Shown piece after piece: positions 22,780 through 34,139 of a DNA stretch of 64,000 nucleotides (the stretch's first letter is position 1; every line of letters begins with the position of its first letter). The stretch is from Byssothecium circinans. Lineage: Eukaryota > Ascomycota > Dothideomycetes > Pleosporales > Massarinaceae. The translations under genes were made by a program, and so were the position numbers. The notes beneath the pieces were generated by a model. It searched no databases. It was given only the letters and a program-made list of their open reading frames with translations, and was not told where the DNA came from. The DNA lies in assembly GCA_010015675.1 (NCBI GenBank), contig ML976983.1:453433-517432 (forward strand), read 5' to 3'.

Positions 22780-24837
22780 TCAGAGCGGTCCACGTCCTAG
22801 CATTGCTCTGATCCCGACCCCGGCAAACGTCTGCTTCTCCCCAAATGCCGCTGGTGCAAATCCTCCTTGACTGACCTGCATGCTATCCCCGACGACTACC
22901 TGGTCGTACGTGACAGAGTCATTGACCGCTACGATGTGACGACGGTAAAGATCTGTCCCACTAGCGGCTGGACCAGAAATTCCTTTCAGTGAGTACAGTT
23001 GCTCAGTGGACCCAGACCCGAAGGATTTCTTTAGAGCAGGTGCTCCTAGGTAGTGGGCGGTTCCATTTTGCCAGTTGTTGATTTGCGTACCGGTGAATGA
23101 AGGTTTGTACGAACCGGGCACCGAGTAGTCGAAGGTCTCTGCCGCATTGGGAAAGGCGAGAGAGCCCACTTGGGTGACATACTTTCCGCGTCCCATTTTG
23201 GCGTCGATGGTGAAGTTGGTGTCTGGGAGGACGTTGTAGGATGAAATGACCCACAGAGGGTAATCGTACGACTTGGAATAAGCGTCACTCGTTGAAGTAT
23301 CTTTGCCGGTAGTCGACTGTGAAGTACTTTGGTCATTTCCGCCGTTGCTGAGCTGACCGTTGAGCCAGAAAGTTAGATCCTGTGACCATGAAACCGTCTT
23401 TGAGCCCTCAGACGTCTTAATAGTGGAGCTGAGTGAAAATTTTCTCGACGCCTTTACCGAATAGTCCAAAGCCTTCACCGATCCGTTGTCACCCTTGCTC
23501 ACCGATGAGGACACCTCCAAGGCAGGTTCTGGCGCCGATATCGTCGGGGCACTGCCTTTCGTCACGGAGCCCTCAGTATCCAACCAGACGAAAACCTTGC
23601 CACTGACTGGCCAATTCGAACCGATGGTGCTCGACAGCTGAGCAGTGCCGTTTCCGACGTTGTCGATCCCAACAATTCGAATTTCGAAAATGTGCTCTTT
23701 CCCGTCAGAGAGTAGCGGGAGGAAGGCTGTAATGTCGATCTCGTCCTCGCGCAAGTCGAATGCATCAATGCCCACAACGGGTCGCCAAAAGCCCGGAACA
23801 ATACCACCCGTGAAGATGACCGGAAAAGGCCATGCAACACCGGCGAGCGTGTTGTCGATGTGCAGTTGCAGCTCTCTGAAAGGTGAATATCCGTAGAGTG
23901 TTGTCTCGTTGCTAAAGGTGGCTGTGTCGGAAGAGAGAACGTTGGCCCACCAAAACTCTTCAGTGGCCTGCCCACAAGCAGCAATGCTAAAGACTGCTTT
24001 TTTCGTGTTCTGGGGTAGGGTCAGGGCCGAAGTGGCTTTGACGTCCGGTATGACAAACTGCGAAGGCTGGTCCGAGGTAGATTTACCAGCCGATACTGGA
24101 AGAATAATATCCGCTGGGCCCACATCTTCAGCGGTGAAGAAGTTGGCAGTCAACGTGGTGTTCCAACTCCCGGTATACGTGTCGTCGACTAGATTCCCAA
24201 GATCGAATATCAGCTTCTGAGGCTCTTTGAAGAGTGAAAGGAAGTTGCTCATATCCTTCGTGTATGTCCAGATGATGCCAGTCCGAGTAGGTTCGGCGGT
24301 TGATGTGCGAAAAATCTCCGTATCATTGAACCACGCATGACCAAGCCTGTCAAATTGGCGGCCCGCAGAGGAGACGGTAAAGTTGATGGTGACGCGATTG
24401 AAATTGCATTTGGGCGGGCTGTATTGGGCGACGAACGGAATGCCATAAGAATAGCCGAAAGTATGTACCATCAAGGTCTGCTGGCAGGAATCTGGGCTCA
24501 GGACGGGCGGCGAGACTTGGAGGCATTCGAGCAAGGGCGTAGAGTCATTCGGTGCACGGCGACTCAGCGTGTCTGTAAAGGCAGGCTGCTGTGGGGAGGA
24601 TGGGGAGGCCGCCGTAGGCTTCAAAAGAAAAATTAACATTAAGAAAAAACATATAACGGGCAGCGTCGCAACGCGTACTGCCATTCGACGAAACCATCGA
24701 TTCCCGCGTATTTGGGGCAAATTGCCAAACTGATCTTGACAATACATCGATTCGCTCGATACTTTTACGCTCCCACTCGAGCAGGGTTCGTGGCCTCTAG
24801 GAACTCCGTTGACGCCTTGCGAAGGTATCTTGTGCAT
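22780..24837 (-). CDS. PNGase A-like glycoamidase (peptide N-glycanase A), secreted
   Basis: A single exon of 685 codons. The body matches the peptide-N4-(N-acetyl-beta-glucosaminyl)asparagine amidase A family, with the hallmarks GYSYGIPFVAQYSPP, RLGHAWFNDTEIFRTSTAEP, FTGGIVPGFWRPVVGI and a late KVFVWLDTEG. These enzymes remove N-linked glycans from glycopeptides. A hydrophobic segment (LPVICFFLMLIFLL) at about residues 58-71 is a signal peptide or membrane anchor. If translation starts at the internal ATG 24684 (residue 52, MAVRVATL) it becomes a classic N-terminal signal. Many NxS/T sites fit passage through the secretory pathway. It lies 140 bases downstream of a small conserved gene on the same strand. 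Confidence 0.93.
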   Translation of the reverse strand: MHKIPSQGVNGVPRGHEPCSSGSVKVSSESMYCQDQFGNLPQIRGNRWFRRMAVRVATLPVICFFLMLIFLLKPTAASPSSPQQPAFTDTLSRRAPNDSTPLLECLQVSPPVLSPDSCQQTLMVHTFGYSYGIPFVAQYSPPKCNFNRVTINFTVSSAGRQFDRLGHAWFNDTEIFRTSTAEPTRTGIIWTYTKDMSNFLSLFKEPQKLIFDLGNLVDDTYTGSWNTTLTANFFTAEDVGPADIILPVSAGKSTSDQPSQFVIPDVKATSALTLPQNTKKAVFSIAACGQATEEFWWANVLSSDTATFSNETTLYGYSPFRELQLHIDNTLAGVAWPFPVIFTGGIVPGFWRPVVGIDAFDLREDEIDITAFLPLLSDGKEHIFEIRIVGIDNVGNGTAQLSSTIGSNWPVSGKVFVWLDTEGSVTKGSAPTISAPEPALEVSSSVSKGDNGSVKALDYSVKASRKFSLSSTIKTSEGSKTVSWSQDLTFWLNGQLSNGGNDQSTSQSTTGKDTSTSDAYSKSYDYPLWVISSYNVLPDTNFTIDAKMGRGKYVTQVGSLAFPNAAETFDYSVPGSYKPSFTGTQINNWQNGTAHYLGAPALKKSFGSGSTEQLYSLKGISGPAASGTDLYRRHIVAVNDSVTYDQVVVGDSMQVSQGGFAPAAFGEKQTFAGVGIRAMLGRGPL

Positions 24838-24977
24838 ATTGTATACTCCAATGATGTGAATGAAATAGGAAAAACGGTGCTGTTCAGGTATTAGTTCAGT
24901 ATCTTAACAAGGCAAGTTGAGCCTGTCTTTGATTTATACGAACCTGGTGGAAGACCGAATGTGATGATGGGAAGTGG

Positions 24978-25256
24978 TCAACGGGACCCTCGATGATTGT
25001 CCCAGAATCGTCTTGTCGCTCTCGCGACTATGTCCGAATTGCCGAATCGTGAGCGGTAGTAGTTGATGAGGGCGAACTCGTCCGGTGGTAAGATGTATGA
25101 ATTGGGTTGGGCTTGCAGTTTGGCCCAGACTTCGCCCAACTTGCGTTCGAGGTATTGAGCGAGGCGTGGGTCGACGCCAGATTCGCTGTTTTGAGCAATG
25201 CGGACAGCGTCTCCGAGGGCGACGGGACCATAGCCAGCTATATATTCTGCACCCAT
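24978..25256 (-). CDS. small conserved fungal protein, unknown function
   Basis: A single exon of 92 residues, starting at ATG 25256 (MGAEYIAGYG). The sequence is compact and coding-like throughout, with GDAVRIAQNSESGVDPRL, LERKLGEVWAKLQ, DEFALINYYRSRF and a C-terminal RFWDNHRG. I recall similar 90-residue proteins in other filamentous ascomycetes, but no function is known to me. There is no signal peptide, membrane span or metal motif. It is probably an alpha-helical soluble protein. It is on the same strand as, and upstream of, the PNGase A gene, with no evidence of a shared role. Confidence 0.7.
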   Translation of the reverse strand: MGAEYIAGYGPVALGDAVRIAQNSESGVDPRLAQYLERKLGEVWAKLQAQPNSYILPPDEFALINYYRSRFGNSDIVARATRRFWDNHRGSR

Positions 25257-27196
25257 GTTGGCTCAATGTAGGGTAGATTGAGATTTGCGGGGAAGGCTAA
25301 ACGAGTACGGAAGGAGGGAGGAGATAAGTTCAAGCACACCAGAAGGTGGATGATAAGCAGAGCAGTGGAGGGAAACGGCGATATGGTAGATGAGGTGGAA
25401 GGGGACCATATTCAAAGTATATAAATGAGCACTTACGACGATGAGCTCGAACGCACGTGTAGGCCAGGCAGGTCCCGAGCGGCGATTCATGCACGGCGTA
25501 AGGCGAGGTCCTAGCTGGAGTCTCAAACGCGGGAGCGCACCGTTTTGGGTGCTGTCAAAGGACCACACCGAACGCGTGATGAGCAGGAGGAGCAAGAGGA
25601 GCAGGAGGAGCAGCTGGCCCTGGCCCTGGCCCTGGCCCTGGCCCTGGTCGGTGCATGCGCGATGCTGGGTCGACGGTCGACGGGCCCTGGCGACGATGCT
25701 GTCTGTATGACAGTGTATGTATAACGCTGGAGCTGCTAAGGTACGCGACGAGACCAATCAAGGGCAAGACAGGAAATGAGCCATCTGCTCCAGTGCCTTT
25801 GGAAGCCCGATGCGGATAGCCCAGACTTTCAAAGTTTGCGACTGATGTTGTTCGAGCGGCAAACTTTGTTTGCAGAGTGGTACAACTAACTTCGCAGCGG
25901 TACCCCCGCCGAGCCGCACAGGGAGGAGGCCGACGGCGTCCTGGTATGCGTATGCGCGCGAAGACTAGCAGGACAGAGACGAGGCCAGCGTGCTTGGCTG
26001 CAGCGCGGTGCAAGACATACAGACGGAGCCGCGGGTGGTGTGGTGGTGAGTTGTAGTGACTCGGCGGAAAGGCCTGACGATCCCGTCGACCATCACTCAT
26101 CGTCAGGCTAAACCGCCGCAGGAGCCGTGGCACTCACGCACTCAAACGCTCATCATCCCACATGCGTCGAGGCTGCGGCACCTTACTCGCCGATGGCCAC
26201 AAACGAGTACATACGCGGTGATACTACAGTACAGTCCGTATTGGGAGCTGCGCACAGGCGTACAGGCGTCCCACAACGCTGTTCCACCATGCAATAATCA
26301 CGATATCGGTACCGACAGGACGTTGCCATACCAAATTACAGTTCGAGTACGTACTGTACGTAGCAGCCTCCGCAGTTTAACCTTCTGCACTCACGCGAGC
26401 ATTATTGCCGTCACATACTCACGCCATCATCCCTTCGAGACTGGCCTGAGACCGACCACTGTACACTCCGTTCCGTGGCCCAAGACGACGGTGTGCTGAC
26501 AAGTCGCAACAGTCTCTGGTCAACAAGTTTGATCGCGGCCAACAACAGAGCTTTTTGCACTTCGCACCTTTTAAGTTTAGATAATGCCCCTGCTTTCCCT
26601 CCTATCACTCCAAGTTCCAGGGGGAAGAATCTCTAAATGGCCACTTCTTGGGAGAGGGCCATCCGTCGGCAAGCTCGGTCGGGGTAAAATAATAATACCC
26701 ATAATATCAAGGCACCGCTTCGAGCCCTCTCAGTGTCCGTTTCAGTCTCGCGATTCATTGATTTGCTGAATCAGCCGCTTTCGACGTCGGTTCATTGCCG
26801 GCTGTTTCGCGCTCGCACTTCTAGAAGAGCGGGAGAAGGATGCGCGTGGGCCCGACGGTCAAAACACGCAGCATCATACTTCCAACGTGCAGCAGCAGAT
26901 GGGCATGCTCACAGGATGGCCAATTGAGGTACGGAACACTGACAAGAGGATGCACGAACTCCATCTGCAGATGCGGAATCCAGATGCAGCGTTCGAACCA
27001 ACATAAGCTCGGAGGATTTGCACGAGGTTCGGCCCGATGTAAGTCCGACCCTGCCTTTCCGCGATCCTGGATAGAAAAGTTCATCTCGTCATTACGTAAT
27101 ACAGCACTTGCAACCAGACCCTGCACGACAGTTGTTGCTTTGACTGCTTCTCCGCGCCTGGCGCTCACGCTTCCTTCCGGCTGGCTTCTGTATTCG
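25257..27196. other. intergenic with hexanucleotide repeat
   Basis: About 1.9 kb between divergent genes. A frame of 192 codons on the minus strand (26133-25555) owes its length to a CTGGCC repeat and GC-rich sequence, giving (GP)n residues, and is not considered a gene. The 3' part must contain the promoter of the DUF1279 gene. Confidence 0.45.
25614..25647. repeat. CTGGCC hexanucleotide microsatellite
   Basis: Between five and six perfect tandem units of CTGGCC follow a GAGCAGGAG-rich purine tract at 25579-25612. Confidence 0.9.
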
Positions 27197-27948
27197 ATGA
27201 ACACGCCTGCACGCAGCCTCGCGCCCCTCTTGCGGGGCACTCTCTTCCCCCTTCCTCGGAGCCCGACAGCTCGACAGACGGTCTCTTTCGCCCGCACCTT
27301 CACCTCCACACGGCAGCCTGTCGCTAGATCCAGACTCCAGGCCCTCCATGGGCGGCGAACAGCCCTCCTGCGCCCGTCGCTGCGTTTCAAGAGCGACAAG
27401 AAGCCCACGCAGAGCCCCGGCCCGACGCCGCACCTGGGCAGCCCCGAGCCAGCACCTTCGCTTTCCCAGCGACTGAAAAAGCTAGGCCGGCAGTATGGCT
27501 GGCTCGCGCTGGGGGTGTACATGGGCCTGACGGTGCTGGACTTTCCCTTCTGTTTCCTGACAGTTCGCATGCTCGGAACCGACCGAATAGGCCACTACGA
27601 GCATGTCATTATAGAAGGTGTCAAGAACGTTCTTCGGATCCCGTTTCCGAATCTGTGGAAGGATGCAGAGCCCGCCATAACGGAAGAGGTTGTGGAGGCA
27701 ACAGCAAAAGAAGGTTCTATGACGAACGCGGGCAAGGCTGAAGCATGTATGAGACTTGACAGTTGGAGACCGCGCGATCACTACTGACACAGTCTACAGC
27801 CATCTGGACTCAACTCGCCCTAGCCTATGCCGTTCACAAGTCTTTGATCTTCTTCCGGATCCCTCTCACGGCTGCCCTCCTCCCAAAAGTTGCTAAGACA
27901 TTACGAGGCTGGGGGTACAATGTCGGCAGAGCCAAGCCTACCAAATAA
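27197..27948 (+). CDS. FAM210/DUF1279 mitochondrial membrane protein
   Basis: Two exons, 27197-27746 and 27800-27948, encode 232 residues. The first 60 residues are rich in Arg, Ser, Ala and Leu without acids, a typical mitochondrial targeting sequence. The DUF1279 domain begins at QRLKKLGRQYGWLALGVYMG and continues through LTVLDFPFCFLTVRMLGTD. A second hydrophobic region comes after the intron (IWTQLALAYAVHKSLIFFRI, then LTAALLPKVAKTLRGWGY). In this family (human FAM210A/B, yeast Nat2) the domain spans the inner mitochondrial membrane. The splice site GTATGA...CTACAG restores EASIWTQL. Earlier in-frame codons exist back to 26840, but ATG 27197 gives the proper targeting peptide. Confidence 0.88.
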
Positions 27949-29912
27949 GCATTGCACCATTTGCGGGACTGCTCTTCGTCGTTGTAGAGAGCTCTTCAAA
28001 GTCAGCTCATTCATCAACGGACATCTTTGCTTATAGAGCTGTTGTACCCTAATGTACAATACAAGCGGTGTAGAAGTAATTGTAAGATATGTGTAAGCTT
28101 GTCGGCTTTTCCGTCTGGCCATAATTAGGTTCGCAGGCTACAACGCCTTCTACTCTGCGTCGATGGTCTCCCTTAGTCTTGTCATTTCCCATGATCTCTT
28201 CCCACGAGTGTCGCTTCCATCTATTTTCAAAAATAAAGTTAGTCCACCCTGCTCCCGACCCAGCAGTCTGGGTGGCTAAATTTTACTTCCAATCGGCCAC
28301 CCACAACTCCGGAACCTTGCTGAAATTGTTCGTCGTTCACCCTTCAGCTTTTTGTCCATGCCCCTGTATCATCTTCCTTTTCGCCGGACCCGTCACGTCT
28401 GCCGCTATCTACAATAAACTTTATCGCTTATCGCCCACTTATTTTAGTCTCACCGCAGCTGTCAGGAGCCGGGCAACTTGCCGCACCATTCAGTTCAGAA
28501 ACCGACATCGTGGACTGACACCATTCTTTTGGCATTCCAAAACCCCATCGAAGGGCGGCGCAGAAGGCTCCAAGCTTCGAGAATTTGTCCTGTTGATGGG
28601 ACCATGTGCGCAGTGCCACTTGAGACGCAGTCCTTTAATGTGACGCGCAGCACCAGTGTGAACCTTAAATGGACGGCGCTTGGGAAATCCCTTTCATGCG
28701 GCTGATTGAAAGGTTTAGAGCTGTGTCATTCTGCGGCTGGTGGCCTTCGGGCATTGGGTCGGCCTTGACGAAGGTTTCTCGGACAGGCTCCGTAATATCG
28801 CCCCATATCGTATGTTTCTGGCCTTGTATTTCAGGCGTCGAGGCTAGCTCCGCCGAGTGTATCATGGAGCGTATTGCTGGGTTTGTTATACGCGTGCAAG
28901 CAAAGCATGTCTCGGCGCTATATGAGACGGGCTGATGTGCACCTTTTGACGGAGATTCTGACGATACTTTCGCCTTTGGATGGGAACTTGTGTGAGGAAG
29001 CGAACTTGTGTGAGGAAGCACTGGGCGGTGAGATGGTCGGTGCCTTGGACTTCGATTAGCAGAAAGTGTGCCGTTTGGGTGGAGGTGGAGTGGTACGTTA
29101 AAGGTTTGGACTCTCTGTCCTGAGTTTTAAAGTTGATGATGTCGCCAAACTTTTGTTCCAGACCATTTTGTCTAATTGCAGTCTGTCCGAGTCCATTCTG
29201 TTCGAGCCCCTTCTGTTTGAGTCTTCATGTAAGGATGGTTTTGGCAAGAGATATGCTTAATTCAGGTTGGATTACGAGACTGTGATGACTTCCAAGTCTT
29301 GAGCATTACTGCATCGACCTTACTCAAAGCCATGCTTTTATACCTCACTATTGAAGTTACAAGCACCTCGTAGGAGGAAGGGTTTGGCGTTGAGATGGCT
29401 GGGGCTCATCATTCGATTAGCAGAAAGCAACTCGTTCAGACGGAGGTGAAGTGGTGTATCCAAAGTTTTGCGCCCAACGTTTGGATACTCTTGCCCCCGG
29501 TTTTCCAAGCCGTTGCCTTCCTCCTAACTGCGGATTGAACCTGGAGTGGGAGAAGGTCTTTGGTAAGGGGTATAATTGATGCGTACGTATCGAGGCATGG
29601 GCTACCGAATTTGATGACTCCCACATGCAAGTTAGTAGATTCATTCTGCGTCGAAGCCACTCAAAGCTATGCCCTCGTTCCTCACTATCGATATTACGGG
29701 TTCTGAACAGACAGATACCAGCATGCGCAACAACAGACTGCCACTTCGGGTTTAGCCTACCATGAGCACAGTTGAGGAAGGCACCACCAACCTCACCATC
29801 TCGCCTTACCCTACTCTTCTCTGCACATCTTCCACAACTTCCAGCAACCTCCATTTAGTCGTTTTTCACGCGTCCCTGACACTGGTGCGTCGGCGGCACT
29901 GGCATCGTCGTC
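27949..29912. other. intergenic with an imperfect tandem duplication
   Basis: Two kilobases without a convincing gene. A 154-codon frame at 28179-28643 lacks any motif. The 3' half contains two diverged copies of a roughly 300-base segment, described separately. The last 100 bases lead into the F-box gene. Confidence 0.45.
29020..29715. repeat. two diverged copies of a ~300-bp segment in direct orientation
   Basis: Copy A (about 29020-29360) and copy B (about 29380-29715) share blocks in the same order. CGATTAGCAGAAAG is at 29053 and 29414. GGAGGTGGAGTGGT lies against GGAGGTGAAGTGGT. ACTCAAAGC is at 29322 and 29659. CCTCACTATTGAAGTTAC lies against CCTCACTATCGATATTAC. The offset drifts from 361 to 337, so there are small indels. 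A shorter perfect duplication of GAACTTGTGTGAGGAAGC lies just upstream near 28983-29020. Confidence 0.75.
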
Positions 29913-31387
29913 ATGGCGAACGCCTGCCTCACCGCTTTACCGGCGGAGCTGCTCCTTCACATCATCGAACTCAACGGTGGTCGAGATGATCCGAAGACAC
30001 TGCACAATCTCTGCCTCATCTGCCACCATCTACGGGATATCGCTCAGCCCATACTGTTCACCCAGTACGACATGCCAGCACCTATCTGGCACCCCGACGA
30101 CAACTCGCCCGTTCACACTTTCCCTGCTGAGCGGCGACTGGTCGTGTTCTGTAGGACTGTTTTAGAGCGGCCGGACCTTGCTGCCGCTACGAAGCACTTG
30201 AACCTCGGCAGTGATACGAATTGGGATGATGTGGTACCTCATATCACCCCCGAAGACACGACTTTATTTTCTCAAGCCGTGGGTCTCACGACACTGAGCA
30301 GAATTAACTGGGAAGACACGCTAGCTATTTTTGAGCTCTCAGCTGTTGTGTTTCTTCTCTTAGCGCACCTGCCGAACACAGTGGTGTTTACATTCAACCC
30401 TGGTTACTCAAGCACTTCAATGTTCACTCACGATAACGGTCCCATCAAAAGAGTATTGCCAGTCGAGAGCTTCACTCAGTTGATGCCTGCTCTTCGGATG
30501 ATCAACCTCGGCGGTAAAAAGGGGTATGACTTTTGCGCAGAGCTTCATGATTTCGCTCGGTTCTTCTACCTCCCTACGGTTTACTCATTTCGCATCGATT
30601 ATGCCTGTACCTCCGAACGGGACCTTTTCAACGTACTACCAAAGTCATGGGGCACAACGCACCTACACTTGACGAATTGCTTTTCGGTGGACCACAAGTT
30701 TCTCGAAAGGTTCCTAAACTGCTTCAGCGCTCTGAAGGTTTTCCAGTACTCTCTCAAAGATCGCGAGAGTATGGAAGGCTTCGAATTATCAGACAACTTC
30801 ACGCCGGCCGAGTTCGTACAGGCTGGCCAGGCACACACCACCTCCCTACAGCACCTAGACATGGACCTGGGCAATTCCAAGCTTGAGAAGGACTTCGATG
30901 AGAACGGTGGATGGGGTGGTGTCCTATATCACTGGCAAACATATGGGTCGCTACATGCCTTCAAAAAGCTCAAGGCCTTAGCTATCGATTCCCATCGTTT
31001 GAAGTCAATGGAAGACTTGCCTGAGAACCTTGAAACGCTGATCATTCGTAATGTCTACGGCATCGATTCTCAAAGCTTTCGCAACCTGGTCTCTCTCGTT
31101 ACCGATCTGTCCGGGCTGGCTCAAAGCCTCCCCAAGCTTCAAAACGTCATCGTCCACGCAAAGGACAGTAAGTCGAAGCGCAGAACCCTTTGCGAGGATC
31201 GCAACGCCCAGGAATGCATTGATATGGAGGGACGCCAGTATCTGGACTTTCGAAGTCTGCAATACAGGCTCCGTGTTTGCTTTTCGGGGGATCAGGTATG
31301 TTCCTTGGAATAAGAGGTCAAGAGACAGCCAGTTGACCTCTTCAGATCGAAGACATTCTTTCCGAGCTGGAACCAATTGCTACTTGA
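29913..31387 (+). CDS. F-box protein with leucine-rich C-terminal region
   Basis: The model has exons 29913-31295 and 31346-31387, for 474 residues. Without splicing the frame would end at 31313 after 466 residues. The intron GTATGT...TTCAG is well formed and adds IEDILSELEPIAT. The F-box is at residues 3-45 (LTALPAELLLHIIEL, LCLICHHLRDIAQPILFTQY). The remainder has irregular leucine-rich strands such as LKALAIDSHRLKSM and ENLETLIIRNV, the presumed substrate-recognition part of an SCF ubiquitin ligase. It shares RDIAQP and a FCRTVLERPDLA block with the F-box gene at 12304-13742 (FFRTILGRPTLA), so both belong to one expanded family. Substrate unknown. Confidence 0.85.
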
Positions 31388-32137
31388 GATGCAACAGTCA
31401 TGACTTCGAAGCACTTTACCCGGGCCAAAAACTATGGGGAAACTGTCATGCATCAAGGAACTGCAACGCCTATGTCAAGCCCAGCGTCCCCAACGCTCTC
31501 GCCAGATATTGCATCATGATTTGGTGTTATCCGCTATACTGTTTGGTGTTATAATTTATACGGCTGCCTTTTCAGAGCTCTTGTCCATCATGATACGTAT
31601 GTCATGCGCGAAATTACTTCCATTCCGAGATACCCTGCCACGTACACATAGTTTCTCTAGGTCTTCCACAATACAAATTAAGAAAATTGCTTGACATGCT
31701 CAGCCTTCACATATGCGTGATATACTTCAGCGGTCAGGCAATCTCACGTGTTAACTCCCGGTTGAAGACAGTCATTGTACACTTCATTGCCGGTCTCAGG
31801 ATACGCTTTTGCCGTGCTTGTATACACAGGTTTGCAGCATTTTGATGTTATTGGTGGAGTGGAGTACGAAGTACACGAACGCTCAATGCTACGACGTACG
31901 AATTCAGACATGGCTGGACAAATCATGGTTGTCGGACACAACATGCACATGAACAACGGCATCAGCATGAAGTTTGAACCATGCATTTTCATTTAGAAGG
32001 TAATATTACATAACCCAGCAGCCACAAGCAAGGCCTATCATAATCCGCCCATCCCATCATGGACCGAGCAGCTCAGTCTATACCACCAAGAGGAAAACCT
32101 GAAACTCGTCCGTCATTGCACCGACCTTGCGAGACGC
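31388..32137. other. intergenic between convergent genes
   Basis: These are 750 bases between the stops of two convergent genes. Short opposing frames at 31744-31996 have no motif. Nothing else is seen. Confidence 0.4.
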
Positions 32138-32766
32138 TTAGTCGAAGGGGTTGGTGCGGGTTCCCCAGTAGGTGAGGAACAGAGACAGACCGACCGTCTC
32201 GAAGACGCGGGCGGTAGCGCCGATGAGGATGGTCTCAAGCGGGCGCTTCTCGGTGAGAACCTGGGAGACGATCTACACTTGTTAGCATTCATCCTCTACT
32301 ATAGCGAGGGAATATCGATGACGTACCGAAGGAGCAGACGAGGCGAAGAAGATCAGAGCACCGAGGTACGAAGCACCCTTGTAGGTCAAAGTTCCCGTAG
32401 CGTTGATCAGAGCACCGACACCATAGGCCTGGATGGCGGAGCCGACGAGCGAGCTACCCCACGACGTCGCAGCTGTGGCGGCCTCCTTTGAGTTGAAGTA
32501 TTCCTCCTTTGAGTTTGCGGCCTGGGCGCGGCGGTAGGCGTCGCCGAAGACGGGGCCAAGGACGGCAAGGGAGACGGCGTGGTTGAAGGCAGTGCCGAGC
32601 GCGATGGCGCTGGGCTTGACGGGAGGGAGGTCTGTGATGGAGCCGTTAGCATTGAAGCGTGAGAGATTGGGTGTCACTCTGCGTTGGTCGCCTTGGCGGG
32701 CGGGTTGTTTATGGTACTGGTATTGTTTACAGCGATGGGGGACTACGTACAATGGAGAGTAGCCAT
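32138..32766 (-). CDS. small integral membrane protein, DUF1761-like
   Basis: Three exons, 32766-32751, 32631-32327 and 32272-32138, encode 151 residues. The first exon gives only MATLH plus one base. The intron GTACGT...CACAG joins it to YLPPVKPSAIALGTAFNHAV. The protein has four probable membrane spans, including SLAVLGPVFGDAY, SAIQAYGVGALINATG and YLGALIFFASSAP, and ends ETVGLSLFLTYWGTRTNPFD. I associate this arrangement with fungal DUF1761 proteins, but that assignment is from memory and moderate. Function unknown. Confidence 0.75.
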
Positions 32767-33495
32767 TGTGATGGATTGCTCGTTGATGAAGGTGATGGAT
32801 TTGGCGGGAATTGAGATAGAGTCGATGGAGATTGAGAGAATTGGTGTGTGTGGTACGAAAGGTGGCAGGAAGAACAAGGAGCTTTAAAGAGTTTCCCAGC
32901 TGCAGGAGCGGGTAAGGTATGATGGCTTTCAGGTGACTTATTACGTCACAGCCTACCTAGGTATGGCGTCTGCCAAGCGAGCTCCAGCCCCATCGAATCA
33001 AAGCACGCCTTTGCGCCTCTGGTGCCAGAGCCAGGGCCGCTGGAGATCTATGCAGAGAAGCCGTCCGTCTGCCATGGTAAATGGGAGATGCAAGTTGGTT
33101 TTCGATGATTTCGCGATGGGTAACGTCATTTTTTGGTGGCTGTTGCGCGCATTCCGGCGCAGGGGAGTGCCGGACGTGCACGCTAGGATAGGCTTGGACT
33201 CATACCAGAGCTCGTCCTCATACTCATCTGAAAGAAGAAGCCAACATTGACCGTCAATTCTACTCGTAGCTATTGCTGCTGCTCTCCAAGGAGCTTTGAC
33301 ATGTCAGTGCAAAATTTGCCAAGCGTTCTCCGCTCTGGCTGTATGAAGTTAGTGGGGCGCGCGGCTCCCTTATGAACACACTTCACATCTTCCATCCCGA
33401 CTCTACAAACTCCATCGCAGCGCTCACGGCTCGCGCAAGCGGAAACAGATGCTCCCCGTGTCGTTGTCGTTCCCTTGCTGTTCTTCGCTGTTCGG
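32767..33495. other. divergent upstream region
   Basis: These are 730 bases between two divergently transcribed small genes. There is no coding frame of interest. It should contain both promoters. Confidence 0.4.
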
Positions 33496-34139
33496 ATGGC
33501 ATCGTGGCCCGAGTGGGTCGAGAGCGCTTACGAGCTAGCCACAAACATCGCTATGATCTTCCTCAGACGCTCCATTACCAGCTTCGTGCTCCTCTTTCTG
33601 CTCATTTTGATACCCATCTACTTTTTGTTTGGTTTGCAGACTGCGCCGGCGTCTGTCACGTGGCTGGCTGAAAAGGCGTCGCTGTCGAGGAAGCCACAGC
33701 CTGTGGTTCCGCCTACAGCGCATATTGTGCTCTTTGAGTTTAAAAAGGGCGCGACCTCTTTTCAGGTCAAAGATGTAAGAAATGGATGATGCTGTGGGGG
33801 GTTTAACTGACGCTTGGGTAGGTCACTTCGAGGATGCTCGCGTTGAAGAAGTCGTGTCTGCATCCGAGCACGAAGAGACCATATATCAAATCTATTACCG
33901 GCGGGAAGGATAACTCGCCCGAAGGTCTACAGGTACGGCTTACTTTTCTAATCTGGTTTGTGGGTATTGACGAAATATAGAATGGCGCGAGTCATGGATT
34001 CATCGTTCACTTCGCATCGAATGAAGACCGCAATTATTATGTCAATGATGACCCAAGTCATCAAGCTTTCAAAGAAGCTGCCGGTCCGTATCTCGAGAAA
34101 GCCATCGTCGTGGATTTTCAGGAAGGCGTCTTCACGTGA
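33496..34139 (+). CDS. stress-responsive A/B-barrel (Dabb) domain protein with N-terminal membrane anchor
   Basis: Three exons, 33496-33774, 33822-33932 and 33981-34139, encode 182 residues. All introns are phase 0 with GTAAGA or GTACGG donors and TAG acceptors. Residues 25-50 are a strong membrane span (SITSFVLLFLLILIPIYFLF). The C-terminal 100 residues form a Dabb ferredoxin-like barrel: HIVLFEFKKGATSFQVKDV, SITGGKDNSPEG, HGFIVHFASNEDRNYYVNDD and HQAFKEAAGPYL. Dabb domains usually dimerise, and a few are enzymes in small-molecule metabolism. A membrane-anchored version is less usual. The residues HGF and the final VVDFQEGVF are conserved in the family. Confidence 0.88.

Noticed and set aside
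25614..25647. Tandem repeat considered as a CRISPR-like array
   Set aside because: It is a six-base microsatellite without spacers in a eukaryotic genome.
25555..26133. A 192-codon proline/glycine-rich frame
   Set aside because: Its length comes from a CTGGCC microsatellite and GC-rich DNA. There is no domain and no conserved start.
28179..28643. A 154-codon frame on the plus strand
   Set aside because: No motif, overlapping frames of equal quality and no splice or family support.
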